NCBI RefSeq assembly: GCF_001701045.1
Contig: NZ_CP016757.1
Location: 978,501-1,042,500 of the forward strand
Direction: 5' to 3'
DNA: 64,000 bases
Source of the DNA: Cloacibacillus porcorum
Lineage (GTDB): Bacteria > Synergistota > Synergistia > Synergistales > Synergistaceae
Shown here: positions 33,558-42,685 of the stretch, piece after piece
How positions within the stretch are numbered: position 1 is the stretch's first letter
Layout of the letters: every line of letters starts with the position of its first letter
Position numbers and translations under genes: made by a program
The notes under the pieces: generated by a model
The model's input: the letters and a program-made list of their open reading frames with translations, nothing else
What the model was told of the DNA's origin: nothing
Databases searched by the model: none

Positions 33558-33587
33558 ACGGATATTATACGGACTCTTTGGGGGGCG

Positions 33588-34094
33588 CTATTTTTTAGCG
33601 TCGGCGTCGACCTTCAGCGACAGCAGATAGATGACGTCGGAGAGGCGGTTGAGGAATTGATATCCCTTCTCTTCTAACTTTCCCTCGCGGAAGAGCGGCG
33701 TCGCGATCCGTTCGGCACGGCGCGCAATCGTGCGGGCCAGGTGCAGCGCGGAGCCGCAGCGGCTGTCGCCGGGGCGCACAAAGGTCATGCCGCCCTCCGG
33801 CAGGGACTCCGTGACGCGGGCCGCCATATTTTCCATGATCGCCGGATCGGGAGCGGGGTAGTCGCACTTTGCGTAATAGGCCATCGCTCCGAAGAGATAA
33901 TCCTCGATGAAATAAATGTCCTGCGCGGTCTTCTCTTCCTCGCAGAAGGCGCGCGCCATTCCCAGTGCCGCCTGGCATTCGTCGATCGTGCCGTAGAGTT
34001 CTACTACGCGGTCGTCCTTCGCGATGCGTTCGCCGTTTGCCAGCGAGGTCGTACCTTTGTCTCCGCCCTTTGTGATAACGTTGAAATGTGCCAT
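33588..34094 (-). CDS. Cob(I)alamin adenosyltransferase, PduO type
   Basis: 168 residues. It transfers adenosyl from ATP to cob(I)alamin to give coenzyme B12. Motifs: TKGGDKGTTSLANGERIAKDD at the N-terminus (ATP-binding loop), ELYGTIDECQAALG, and the C-terminal RTIARRAERI and LNRLSDVIYLLSL segments. Slightly short but complete. Four bases after the DUF2703-like gene, so co-transcribed. No B12 riboswitch is evident upstream. Confidence 0.93.
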   Translation of the reverse strand: MAHFNVITKGGDKGTTSLANGERIAKDDRVVELYGTIDECQAALGMARAFCEEEKTAQDIYFIEDYLFGAMAYYAKCDYPAPDPAIMENMAARVTESLPEGGMTFVRPGDSRCGSALHLARTIARRAERIATPLFREGKLEEKGYQFLNRLSDVIYLLSLKVDADAKK

Positions 34095-34098
34095 GTCT

Positions 34099-34635
34099 CT
34101 AATCCTTATCTCCGTGGTCGTGATGATGGCCTTCCTCGCCGCAGCCGTCGGTGCGGACGCCGGCCTCCTCGTCGCCGCAGCCGCTCGCGCAGGAGTCGCA
34201 GTCTCCGCAGTGGCAGCCGCATTCGTGCTGTGATTTAAAGGCTACGCGCAGCGTCGCCTCCATAAAAAACTCCTCCGGCAGGGCCTGGCATATATCGCCG
34301 CTGAAGCTGGTAAAGGTGCGGCAGGGAAACTCCTGTCCACCGGGCGTTTTACACTCGCTGCAGGGGGTGAAGTCGAGTTCCAGCATCAGCAGATTCTCGA
34401 TAGGAGTCTCTGGCGTGCCGGCCTCCTCACATTCGATTGTCACCATATTCGCCGTCATGAGGTTATCCTGCGTGAGCTCGTCCAAAATCACCTTGCGCAG
34501 CTTTAATTTGAAGCCGAGCGGTATCAGCTTAGGCGCCATGCGCGAACCGAACTTCATCAGGTTTTCCCACGTTTCGACCCAAGGCGCGGGTTCAATATCC
34601 TTCATTGTATAGTGTGCCAGAGTGATGGTCTTCAC
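34099..34635 (-). CDS. DUF2703-like cysteine-containing protein with His/Cys-rich tail
   Basis: 178 residues. The middle part has the pattern LKLRKVILDELTQ, MVTIECEEAG, FTPCSECKTPGG, FPCRTFTSFSG and IPxEFxxEATLR-like, close to DUF2703 proteins. The last 40 residues are a metal-binding-like tail (CGCHCGDCDSCASGCGDE, then HHHDHGDKD). The frame opens at 34656, but GTG 34635 has an AGGAGG site seven bases upstream. Translated just ahead of the cobalamin adenosyltransferase. Possibly a metal chaperone, or a donor for cobalt or iron; this is inferred from the tail only. Confidence 0.7.
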   Translation of the reverse strand: MKTITLAHYTMKDIEPAPWVETWENLMKFGSRMAPKLIPLGFKLKLRKVILDELTQDNLMTANMVTIECEEAGTPETPIENLLMLELDFTPCSECKTPGGQEFPCRTFTSFSGDICQALPEEFFMEATLRVAFKSQHECGCHCGDCDSCASGCGDEEAGVRTDGCGEEGHHHDHGDKD

Positions 34636-34941
34636 ATCAAGGCCTCCTGAGTACATATTTTTATCTATTATATTATATTACAGCCTGCTGCGGGGCAAAT
34701 ATCTTTTCAGCCGTTATGTCAGCCGTATGTATTACATATGGTTTTTACAATGTCTCACCTATAAATGGAAAGACGCGGTACAGGTTCAGCCTTTTTATGT
34801 ACCGTAGATTTCGTCTTTCGCCTATTCTATCGTGAATAGAAGAGATTGGGAGGTTCTTCACAAATATCGTGAGGGTAAAAGGTCTGATGCCTCAAATGGC
34901 ATCTGTTTACTGAAAGACAGGCGGAAATATGGTGAGAGAAT
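34636..34941. other. Gene-free, AT-rich stretch
   Basis: About 300 bp between the divergent DUF2703-like and PAPS-reductase-like genes. It must hold their promoters, but I see no clear -35/-10 pair, repeat or RNA. Confidence 0.4.
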
Positions 34942-35667
34942 ATGACATTAGACGAAAAGACAGAAGAAGCGTTAGAAATTCTCAGGAAGAATGAGCCGCC
35001 GGATGGTTATTATGTGGCCTACAGCGGCGGAAAAGACAGCACGGTGATTCTCGACCTTGTGCGCAGGAGCGGTGTCAAGTATGACGCTCACTACAATGTT
35101 ACCACCGTAGATCCCCCCGAACTGGTCTATTTTATCGCGGCACAGCGGGAGATAATCTGGGACAGGCCGGAAATGTCGATGTGGGGGCTGATAGTCAAAG
35201 CAGGAATGCCGCCGACCCGTATCGCGCGTTACTGCTGCCGCTACCTTAAAGAACGCGGCGGTCTTGGAAGGACGGTAATCACAGGCATCCGGCTTGCGGA
35301 GAGCACCAGACGCTCCAAGAGACAGCGGTTTGAAACCGATAGTAAGAATCCCTCTAAAAGATACATTCACCTTATTTTTGATTGGACCACGAATGAAGTC
35401 TGGGAATACATAACAGGCAATTCCGTCTCATATTGCCCTCTCTACAATGAAGGATTCAAAAGGCTAGGCTGCATATGCTGTCCTATGGGCGGTTGGAAGA
35501 AGCAGCTTCGTGATTCATTTCGGTGGCCGAAGTACAAAGACCTTTATATCTGTGCCTTTGAAAAAATGCTGCAGGCAAGACGCGCAAAGGGCAGAGAGAC
35601 CAGATGGGAGACGGGGGAGGAGGTCTGGAACTGGTGGACCTCGCCGCCTAAATCTAAATTTATGTAA
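34942..35667 (+). CDS. PAPS-reductase-like (PP-loop ATPase) protein, phage-type
   Basis: 241 residues. The PP-loop motif VAYSGGKDSTVILDLV is near the N-terminus, then ARYCCRYLKE, the GIRLAESTRRSKRQ loop and CPLYNEGFKRLGCICCP, which has the cysteine pattern seen in phage and mobile-element members of the phosphoadenosine phosphosulfate reductase family (also DndC-like). There are no sulfate-assimilation genes nearby; it stands alone upstream of tRNA-Leu. Codon and base use look more AT-rich than in the flanking genes. It may modify DNA or RNA, or activate a carboxylate, rather than reduce PAPS. Confidence 0.75.
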   Translation: MTLDEKTEEALEILRKNEPPDGYYVAYSGGKDSTVILDLVRRSGVKYDAHYNVTTVDPPELVYFIAAQREIIWDRPEMSMWGLIVKAGMPPTRIARYCCRYLKERGGLGRTVITGIRLAESTRRSKRQRFETDSKNPSKRYIHLIFDWTTNEVWEYITGNSVSYCPLYNEGFKRLGCICCPMGGWKKQLRDSFRWPKYKDLYICAFEKMLQARRAKGRETRWETGEEVWNWWTSPPKSKFM

Positions 35668-35956
35668 CTTCGTCTTCCAATGGCGGCTGCCAGGCTGACG
35701 GCAAAGACACAGGACCTTTCAGTATAGACTTTGTGTGGCAGCAGATGCCGGCGCGGTATTTTAAGGGTATTATCACGAATTATGTGAAACGCAAAAAAGG
35801 CCGCCGTCAGTCAGCTCAATGGAAGCGCCGATCTATACGCCGCCGCTGTGCCGTGGCCGAAACGCCTTGCAAAATCCGGGCGTAGATGCTACCATATTTC
35901 GCGTGCCTAAGCGGAGGCTCATGGTTGATTATCTTTTTTGATGATACCAGACGAAA
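35668..35956 (+). other. Stretch with a possible gene remnant
   Basis: A frame around 35720-35880 encodes a basic peptide-like run (PARYFKGIITNYVKRKKG) without a plausible start. It could be a fragment of a mobile-element gene following the PAPS-reductase-like gene. No confident feature. Confidence 0.3.
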
Positions 35957-36043
35957 GCCGGAGTGGCGGAATGGCAGACGCAGCGGACTCAAAATCCGCC
36001 GAGGGTAAACCTCGTGGGGGTTCGACCCCCCCCTCCGGCACCA
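35957..36043 (+). tRNA. tRNA-Leu (CAA)
   Basis: 87 nt including encoded CCA. Acceptor GCCGGAG pairs with CTCCGGC, anticodon stem GCGGA/TCCGC encloses loop CTCAAAA with anticodon CAA, and a long variable arm (CGAGG/CCTCG) marks a class II leucine tRNA. The T arm has GGGGGTTCGACCCCC. Confidence 0.96.
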
Positions 36044-36044
36044 A
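36034..36044 (+). repeat. tRNA-Leu 3' end, left copy of an att-like direct repeat
   Basis: TCCGGCACCAA, covering the end of the acceptor stem and CCA. The same 11-mer recurs at 36421-36431. Confidence 0.6.
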
Positions 36045-36222
36045 GTATTGTCATATAGTCAACATCAACGTTCTTTTCTAAAAAGTGAGTGTTGCCAATA
36101 TTACGTTACGCGATGTGTGATACTAAGTCTTTTGCGTATGTTTTGTGCAATTTAATGAAGTTCACTTTTTGTTAGTTCTTTACATCTCATATCACCTAAG
36201 GTAATCTGTGTCTATGACATGT

Positions 36223-36270
36223 TATGGCAGAAATTAATGTTTGCTCATCGTTACATTAATTTCTGCCATA
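36223..36270. repeat. Perfect 18-bp inverted repeat
   Basis: TATGGCAGAAATTAATGT (36223-36240) and its exact complement (36253-36270) around a 12-nt loop. No T-run follows, so it is not a typical terminator; it could be an element end, an operator or an RNA hairpin. Confidence 0.75.
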
Positions 36271-36420
36271 TAAATTCTTAGCTAGATTTGTGCTGGTATC
36301 ACTGAATAAACCTAGTTTTTCATGTCGTACGGATTCAGCCTTGGAAAATAAAAAATTGACGACAGCTATGGCAAAAACTTACATGGAGTATGGACAAAGA
36401 TGTGTTCTTAGAGTCTTTAG

Positions 36421-36431
36421 TCCGGCACCAA
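36421..36431 (+). repeat. Right copy of the tRNA-Leu 3'-end repeat
   Basis: TCCGGCACCAA, identical to 36034-36044, 387 bp downstream. Direct repeats of a tRNA 3' end usually mark integrase attachment sites; no integrase is left here. Confidence 0.55.
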
Positions 36432-36465
36432 ATCTACAAAACGAAGTTAAAATAAGCACTTAAAA

Positions 36466-36506
36466 ATAAGACAAAAACCCTGTTGTGGACAGGGTTTTTG
36501 TCTTAT
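36466..36506. terminator. Strong bidirectional terminator
   Basis: A perfect 18-bp stem (ATAAGACAAAAACCCTGT and complement) with a 5-nt loop; both arms contain A/T runs. Confidence 0.85.
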
Positions 36507-36804
36507 GTTGCTTCTGCAGCTGCCTTGAGTGACTTATAGCAATTAAAGTTATTTTTGTGTCACAGACACGTCTCAATTCGCACGTACCGTAATTAATTAA
36601 AAACCGGTCGTTTATCGTAATATCATTGATGATATATCGTATACTCAGAGTAATTCACAACAGCCGGTTGTTGCGCTATTTCTTTTCAAAAATCCACTTC
36701 GTTCTTGGCGCTGTTATGTTAAAATGTCTTAACTGCGTACAAGGGTGTTTTTAGGAAATTATATAGAGGCCTATTACTGCTATTGAATGGTGGGTTTGAT
36801 ATAG

Positions 36805-38172
36805 ATGTTATTGAATAATAAAAAATACGAGATAGATATGTGCAGCGGCGCCATCTTGCCGAAGATGCTGCTCTTCGCGATCCCGCTGATGTGCTCAAGT
36901 ATACTGCAGCTGCTATTCAACGCGGCGGACATTATCGTCGTCGGGCGTTACGCGGGTGATAATTCGCTTGCCGCGGTCGGCTCCAACACCTCTCTCATCG
37001 GGCTGTTGACGAATCTTTTTATCGGCCTTTCAATCGGCACGAACGTCCTTGCCGCCCGCTATTACGGGGCGAAGGCGGAGGATGATCTTGCCAAGACCGT
37101 CCATACCTCGATAGTGCTGGGGATCGCCAGCGGCATTCTGCTGTCGGTGATAGGCATCGTCGGGGCGCGCCGGATACTTATCTGGATGCAGACCCCGGAA
37201 GAGGTGCTTGGCCTTGCCACTCTTTACCTGGTCATTTATTTTCTCGGCATGACCGCGATGATGGTATATAATTTCGGCAGCGCGATCCTGCGGGCCGTCG
37301 GCGATACGCGGCGCCCGCTCTATTTTCTCGTCGTCGCCGGCATCATCAACGTGGTGCTGAATCTCTTTTTCGTCATCAACCTAAAGCTTGACGTTGCCGG
37401 AGTCGCGATTGCGACGGTCATATCTCAATGTGTATCGGCGCTGCTCGTCGTCCGCTGTCTTTGCCGCGAGGGCGGAGGCATCAGGCTTGTTCCATCACAG
37501 ATGCGGATAGACAGGGACAAGCTGGTGCAGATTTTGAAGATCGGCCTGCCCGCGGGGGTCCAGGGAATTCTTTTTTCCCTATCCAACGTCGTTATCCAGT
37601 CCTCGATCAACTCTTTTGGCGCGGTGGTGATGGCTGGCAATTCGGCGGCGGCAAATATAGAGCTCTTTGTCTATTTTGCGATGAACGCCTTCTATCAGGC
37701 TATCATCTCATTTACGAGCCAGAATTTCGGCGCGGGACGCATCAAACGTATCTATAAGGTGCTGCTGCGGGGACAGCTATGTATATTGGTGGTCGGCGGG
37801 GTGCTTGGCGCGCTCGTCGTCGCCTTCGGCAGGGAGCTGCTTGGCATATATTCCTCAAGCGACGCTGTGATAAACGCGGGGATGCAGCGGATGTGGGTTC
37901 TTTGCAGCACCTATGCGCTCTGCGGCATGATGGACGGCATGGTGGGGACGCTGCGCGGCATCGGCTATTCGGTGCTGCCGACGGTCGTCACGCTGCTAGG
38001 GGCCTGTGGTCTGCGTCTGGTATGGATCGCGACTCTCTTCCATGTGGAGGCGTTTCACACCGTCACCACGGTTTACCTTTCTTACCCGGTCTCCTGGCTT
38101 GTGACTCTGGGCGCCCACGTCCTCTGCTTCCGGTGGATAATGACCAAGCGTCTGCTGGTGCGAAAGTTGTAG
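36805..38172 (+). CDS. MATE-family efflux transporter
   Basis: A 455-residue membrane protein with twelve hydrophobic segments in two similar halves, typical of MATE drug/cation antiporters. Conserved segments: LFNAADIIVVGRYAG near the N-terminus, SAILRAVGDTRRPL at mid-protein and TLRGIGYSVLPT late. Monocistronic with its own start after the AT-rich gap; weak ribosome site. Substrate unknown. Confidence 0.9.
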   Translation: MLLNNKKYEIDMCSGAILPKMLLFAIPLMCSSILQLLFNAADIIVVGRYAGDNSLAAVGSNTSLIGLLTNLFIGLSIGTNVLAARYYGAKAEDDLAKTVHTSIVLGIASGILLSVIGIVGARRILIWMQTPEEVLGLATLYLVIYFLGMTAMMVYNFGSAILRAVGDTRRPLYFLVVAGIINVVLNLFFVINLKLDVAGVAIATVISQCVSALLVVRCLCREGGGIRLVPSQMRIDRDKLVQILKIGLPAGVQGILFSLSNVVIQSSINSFGAVVMAGNSAAANIELFVYFAMNAFYQAIISFTSQNFGAGRIKRIYKVLLRGQLCILVVGGVLGALVVAFGRELLGIYSSSDAVINAGMQRMWVLCSTYALCGMMDGMVGTLRGIGYSVLPTVVTLLGACGLRLVWIATLFHVEAFHTVTTVYLSYPVSWLVTLGAHVLCFRWIMTKRLLVRKL

Positions 38173-38550
38173 CAGCTTCTATAAGTGTATATTTCCCAAC
38201 GATTTTTACGGTAAGAATATGTGCCGAATGCCTTCCTGAATAGAAATCGTGCCAAGTATGGCAATGACCGCAGCTGATGTGAACGGCTTATCTTTGTGCC
38301 CTTTTGTTGTTCTTTTTAATTTGTACTGTGAGGGTAATATTTTGGGTTATTAGTTTATTTTTTAATTTAAAATATTTATTTTACTACTTTACAAGATTTT
38401 AGGTGTGGTATGACTTAATTTAAGAAACAAAAATATGGATAAAGAAGTTTTTTTGCTCTTTTGTCTATTGCAAATGTAAAAACTATGATAGAATTTTCTT
38501 GCACCCACCCCGATCTATCAAAGACGGAAAATTTATGAGGAGGTTTTTGC
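38173..38550. other. Gene-free stretch upstream of the LivJ-like gene
   Basis: Very AT-rich. Apart from the promoter at 38461-38489 I see no gene, RNA or repeat. Confidence 0.5.
38461..38489 (+). promoter_or_regulatory. Promoter of the LivJ-like gene
   Basis: TTGTCT (38461-38466), 17-bp spacer, TATGAT (38484-38489), in an AT-rich context about 60 bp before the ATG. Confidence 0.6.
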
Positions 38551-39690
38551 ATGCGCAAACTATTCGCAGTATTGGCAATTATGCTACTGGCTCTCCCCGC
38601 ATTCGCCGCCGACACGATCAAAATTGGTGAAATAGCTACTGTCACCGGAGACTTTGCCGCCTATGGCGTCGCTGAAGTTGAGGCCGTTAAGATGGCAGTC
38701 AGCGAGATCAACGCGAAGGGCGGGGTTCTCGGAAAGAAACTTGAGATAGTGATGTATGACTGCCGCACGCGCAACGAAGACATGGTGAACGCGGCCCGCC
38801 GTCTAGTCCAGCAGGACAAAGTCGTAGCGGTCATCGGCCCCAGCGGCTCCGGCCTCTGCATCGCGGCCTCCCCAGTATTCAACCAGGGTAAAGTCCCTCA
38901 CATAGGGACGCTTCCGACAAATCCGAACGTAACGGTTGACGAAAGGGGCAAGGTGAAGCCCTACAACTTCCGTATCTGCTTCCTCGATCCCTATCAGGGA
39001 AAAATTCTCGCCGTATTCGCCGCGCAGGACCTTAAGGCGAAGAAGGCCGCGATACTCTATGACGTATCGAGCGACTATTCCCACGGTCTCCGCGAGTTCT
39101 TCACAAAGAGCTTTAAGGCCGCCGGCGGCACGATCGTTGCCGACGAGGGCCACCGCGGTGAAGACGTCGACTTCCGTGCCCAGCTGACGAAGATCAAGCT
39201 GTCGAACCCGGATGTGCTCGTCCTGCCGACAATGGGCAAGTGCACTCCCCTCTCCGTCAAGCAGGCGCGTGAAATGGGCATCGATGTTCCCATCATTGGC
39301 GGCGACGGCTACGGCGACTTTATGTGGGAGATCACCGGCAAAGAGGCGATGAAGAACACCTTCTGGGTGAGCCACGTCGCTAAGGAAGATCCCGCGCTGA
39401 AGGATTTCTTTGCGAAGTATAAGAGGCAGGCGGGGACGGAGTGTCAGGAATTCATGAACGCGGTCATGGCCTACGACTCGGTCTACTGGCTAGCGGACGC
39501 GATCAAACGCGCGAACAGCACCGATCCCGTCAAAGTGCGCGACGCCCTTGAAAAGACAAAGGATCTCCAGCTGATGCACACGAAGCTCACGATGGATGAG
39601 TTCCACAATCCGAAGGACAAGGACGGTTTCATCCTCGAAGCGAAGGACGGCAAAGCGGTATTCTACAAGAAGATCAGACCGAACGACTAA
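38551..39690 (+). CDS. Branched-chain-amino-acid-type substrate-binding protein (LivJ-like)
   Basis: A 379-residue secreted binding protein. A clear signal peptide (MRKLFAVLAIMLLALPAFA) is followed by the periplasmic binding fold type I: IKIGEIATVTGDFAAYG, NAKGGVLGKKLEIV, AVIGPSGSGLCIAASPV and a long C-terminal lobe. It binds a ligand for an ABC importer of the Liv/urea/amide family. GAGGAGG ribosome site, own promoter and own terminator, with no permease or ATPase gene next to it, so it must use a transporter encoded elsewhere. Confidence 0.92.
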   Translation: MRKLFAVLAIMLLALPAFAADTIKIGEIATVTGDFAAYGVAEVEAVKMAVSEINAKGGVLGKKLEIVMYDCRTRNEDMVNAARRLVQQDKVVAVIGPSGSGLCIAASPVFNQGKVPHIGTLPTNPNVTVDERGKVKPYNFRICFLDPYQGKILAVFAAQDLKAKKAAILYDVSSDYSHGLREFFTKSFKAAGGTIVADEGHRGEDVDFRAQLTKIKLSNPDVLVLPTMGKCTPLSVKQAREMGIDVPIIGGDGYGDFMWEITGKEAMKNTFWVSHVAKEDPALKDFFAKYKRQAGTECQEFMNAVMAYDSVYWLADAIKRANSTDPVKVRDALEKTKDLQLMHTKLTMDEFHNPKDKDGFILEAKDGKAVFYKKIRPND

Positions 39691-39722
39691 AGACTTAGAA
39701 GATATATTCGTATAACAGGGCG

Positions 39723-39757
39723 GAGCACGGAAGGTCTTTAGACCGCCGTGCTCTTTT
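39723..39757 (+). terminator. Terminator of the LivJ-like gene
   Basis: GAGCACGG / CCGTGCTC stem with a 15-nt loop that itself contains GGTCTTTAGACC, followed by TTTT. Confidence 0.88.
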
Positions 39758-39891
39758 CGTTATTAGTTCGGGCCGGATTATAATTAGGTAGAAATACCGC
39801 CGTGGATCGTCCTCTCCTTAGTGGTTCCTGCAATTATTTTCTGTTATTATGGGTACATTGACCAGTTTAATGCCTGAGGGAGGCCCTCTTT

Positions 39892-41352
39892 ATGGATAAT
39901 ATCAACGCTCTTATTCTTTTTGTCTCGCTTATATTGCTTTTTTGTATAGCATTCAGCCGTTTTCTCACCAAAGCCGGCATCCCGGTGCTCGTATTCTTCA
40001 TCCTCGCGGGGATGATCATGGGTTCTGACGGTATCGGCGGCATCTATTTCGACAACGCCGCCGTCGCAAGCACCATCGGTAACTTTGCCATATGTTACAT
40101 CCTTTTTGCCGGCGGTATGGCGACAAGCTGGAAATCCGCCAGGGAGGTACTGGTGCCCGGGGTGCTGCTTTCGACAGTCGGCGTTATCATCACCGCCGTG
40201 CTGGTCGGCGTCGCCGCCTACCTCCTTGTGGGGCTGACGTGGCTCCAGGGCCTTTTGCTTGGCGCGGTCGTCTCCTGTACCGACGCCGCCTCGGTCTTCT
40301 CCATTCTGCGCTCGAACAACCTGAACCTCAAAGCGCCGCTCGCGCCGCTGCTTGAGCTTGAGAGCAGCAGCAACGATCCTACCGCCTATATGCTGACGAT
40401 TGCCATCATCGGTCTCATGACGGCGCCGGACAGCAGTTTTTTCAGCTTTGTCACGCTGTTTGTGATGCAGTTTGTCATCGGAGGGGTGCTTGGTTTGGCT
40501 TTCGGCTTCGCCGGCGCCTGGGTGATGAACCGTATAAGGCTCAACAGCGACGGTCTCTATCCGGTAGTAGCGGCGACGCTGGCCGCCCTCATCTATTCTG
40601 CGGTGCAGGTGATGCAGGGCAACGGGTTCCTGGGAATATATATCGCCGGTATGGTGATGGGAAATATGAAGCTGGTCTATAAGTCGTCGTTGGTGCGTTT
40701 TTTCGACGGTTTTTCCTGGCTGATGCAGATACTGGTCTTTGTAACGCTGGGGCTGCTCGTCTTCCCCTCGCAGCTGCCTTCGGTATGGCTTCCGGCGCTT
40801 ACGATCTCCGCGATGCTGATGTTCATCATCCGCCCCGCGGCTGTTTTTCTCACTTTACTGCCGTTCAAATACACGAAGAAGGCGCAGCTCCTCGTCTCAT
40901 GGGTCGGTCTGCGCGGCGCTTCGTCGATAGTCTTTGCCTCTTATGCCCTCACCTATGCTCTTCCGAACGGGGATGTCATCTTCAACATGGTCTTCTTCAT
41001 TTCGCTGACCTCGGTCATAATTCAGGGCTCGCTGCTTGCGCCGATGGCATCGCTGCTCGATCAGCTCGATCATGAGGATAAGACGCTCGTCTCGCGCAGC
41101 TTTACCGACTATGAGGAGGAGCTCCAGGGCGGACTGTATGAGCTGAGCGTGACAAAGGGTTCGTCGGCCGTGGGGATGGCGGTGGAGGAGCTGAAATTCC
41201 CCGAAAGCGTCCGTATCATGCTCATCAGGCGCGGCAGCGGTACGGTTACGCCGACGGGCAAGACGCAGGTTAAAGAGGGCGATATGCTGATGGTGACGGC
41301 GAACAATACCGATGTCCTGCTTGCGCTGAAAGAACGCCTCGGCTTCGCGTAG
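39892..41352 (+). CDS. Cation/proton antiporter, CvrA/NhaP2 type
   Basis: 486 residues. A CPA1-type membrane domain of about 12-13 helices (residues 5-385) with the conserved SCTDAASVFSILR motif, where the adjacent acidic and polar residues bind the cation, and WVGLRGASSIVFASYAL. The C-terminal 80 residues form a TrkA-C-like regulatory domain (GSSAVGMAVEEL...LIRRGSGTVTPTG). Typical function: K+/H+ or Na+/H+ exchange at the inner membrane. GGGAGG site before the ATG; monocistronic. Confidence 0.9.
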   Translation: MDNINALILFVSLILLFCIAFSRFLTKAGIPVLVFFILAGMIMGSDGIGGIYFDNAAVASTIGNFAICYILFAGGMATSWKSAREVLVPGVLLSTVGVIITAVLVGVAAYLLVGLTWLQGLLLGAVVSCTDAASVFSILRSNNLNLKAPLAPLLELESSSNDPTAYMLTIAIIGLMTAPDSSFFSFVTLFVMQFVIGGVLGLAFGFAGAWVMNRIRLNSDGLYPVVAATLAALIYSAVQVMQGNGFLGIYIAGMVMGNMKLVYKSSLVRFFDGFSWLMQILVFVTLGLLVFPSQLPSVWLPALTISAMLMFIIRPAAVFLTLLPFKYTKKAQLLVSWVGLRGASSIVFASYALTYALPNGDVIFNMVFFISLTSVIIQGSLLAPMASLLDQLDHEDKTLVSRSFTDYEEELQGGLYELSVTKGSSAVGMAVEELKFPESVRIMLIRRGSGTVTPTGKTQVKEGDMLMVTANNTDVLLALKERLGFA

Positions 41353-41370
41353 GGCAATACTGAGAGATAG

Positions 41371-41410
41371 CGTGGCCGGCCTGTATTTTTATCAGGCCGG
41401 CCACGTTTTT
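41371..41410. terminator. Bidirectional terminator
   Basis: CGTGGCCGGCCTG and its complement around a 9-nt loop, then TTTTTG. Separates the antiporter from the convergent kbl-tdh operon. Confidence 0.92.
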
Positions 41411-41428
41411 GTCTTTATAGCCGGAGGC

Positions 41429-42616
41429 TTACAGCCCCATCTCTTTTTTTACCTCGGTAAAGGCGGCGATCGCCCGGTCGAGGTCTTCTGTCGTGTGGGC
41501 CGCTGAGACCTGTGTGCGTACCCTCGCCTTGCCCTGTGGGACTACGGGGTAGAAGAAGCCGGTCACATAGATGCCCTTATCAAGCAGGCGCGAGGCGAAC
41601 TCCGAGGCGACCTTCGCGTCGTAGAGCATGATCGGTACGATGGGATGCGTTCCCGGAAGGATGTCGAAGCCGAGCTCCGCCATCTTTTCGCGGAAATATT
41701 TCGTGTTGGCGTGTACGCGGTCGCGGTACTCCGTCGATTCTTCCAGCATCCTGATCACCTCGAGCGAGGCGCCGCATATCGCGGGCGCGACCGTGTTGGA
41801 GAAGAGGTAGGGACGGCTGCGCTGGCGCAGCATCTCCACTATCTCGGCCTTCGCGCTCACATAGCCGCCGGATGCGCCGCCGAGAGCCTTGCCGAGGGTG
41901 CCGGTGATGATGTCGACGCGCCCCATGACGCCGCAGTATTCGTGCGTGCCGCGTCCGCGCTCGCCCATGAAGCCGACGGCGTGGCTGTCGTCGACCATTA
42001 CAAGGGCGTCATACTCGTCAGCCAGATCGCAGATGCCCTTAAGGTTTGCGATATATCCGTCCATTGAGAAGACGCCGTCCGTGACGATGAGCTTGATGTC
42101 CGCGCCGGCCGCTTTTGCCGCCTCGAGCTGCTCGCGCAGCGAAGTCATGTCGTTGTTTTTGTAGCGGAATTTTTTCGCCTTGCAGAGGCGCACGCCGTCG
42201 ATGATGCTTGCGTGGTTCAGCTCATCGCTGATTATCGCGTCCTTATCGGAGAGCAGAGGCTCAAAGACGCCTCCGTTGGCGTCAAAGCAGGAGGAATAGA
42301 GGACCGTGTCTTCCATGCCTAAGAAACGGCTGACCGCCGCTTCGAGATCCTTGTGTATCTGCTGTGTGCCGCAAATAAAACGCACGGAGGCGAGGCCGTA
42401 GCCCCAGCGGTCGTAGGCCGCCTTGGCCGCCTCGATGACGCGCGCGTTGTCCGCGAGTCCGAGGTAATTGTTCGCGCACATGTTGACGACGCCGCCCTTG
42501 GCGGTGGTGTCTATCACGTCGCGCTGCGGCGTCGTGATGATACGCTCGTTCTTATAGAGGCCGTCGGCCTTTATCTTCTCTATCTCCGCCGCAATTTTGC
42601 CGATCGCAGTTTTCAT
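41429..42616 (-). CDS. kbl: Glycine C-acetyltransferase (2-amino-3-ketobutyrate CoA ligase)
   Basis: A 395-residue PLP enzyme that splits 2-amino-3-oxobutyrate with CoA to glycine and acetyl-CoA. Motifs: [48 protein letters not shown] and the PLP lysine in [13 protein letters not shown]. Downstream of tdh in the same operon; together they convert threonine to glycine and acetyl-CoA. Confidence 0.94.
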   Translation of the reverse strand: MKTAIGKIAAEIEKIKADGLYKNERIITTPQRDVIDTTAKGGVVNMCANNYLGLADNARVIEAAKAAYDRWGYGLASVRFICGTQQIHKDLEAAVSRFLGMEDTVLYSSCFDANGGVFEPLLSDKDAIISDELNHASIIDGVRLCKAKKFRYKNNDMTSLREQLEAAKAAGADIKLIVTDGVFSMDGYIANLKGICDLADEYDALVMVDDSHAVGFMGERGRGTHEYCGVMGRVDIITGTLGKALGGASGGYVSAKAEIVEMLRQRSRPYLFSNTVAPAICGASLEVIRMLEESTEYRDRVHANTKYFREKMAELGFDILPGTHPIVPIMLYDAKVASEFASRLLDKGIYVTGFFYPVVPQGKARVRTQVSAAHTTEDLDRAIAAFTEVKKEMGL

Positions 42617-42685
42617 GTTTTGTATATGCCGCCTTTCGTTGATGTTAAAAATTACCGGTCAAATTTTATTTATTGTATTCCGCCG

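Larger units (their letters stand above)
36044..36804. other. 760-bp AT-rich gene-free stretch after tRNA-Leu
   Basis: Carries an 18-bp inverted repeat, a second copy of the tRNA 3' end and a strong bidirectional terminator. No open frame with family features. It is notably AT-rich compared with its surroundings and looks like the scar of an integrated element. Confidence 0.5.
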
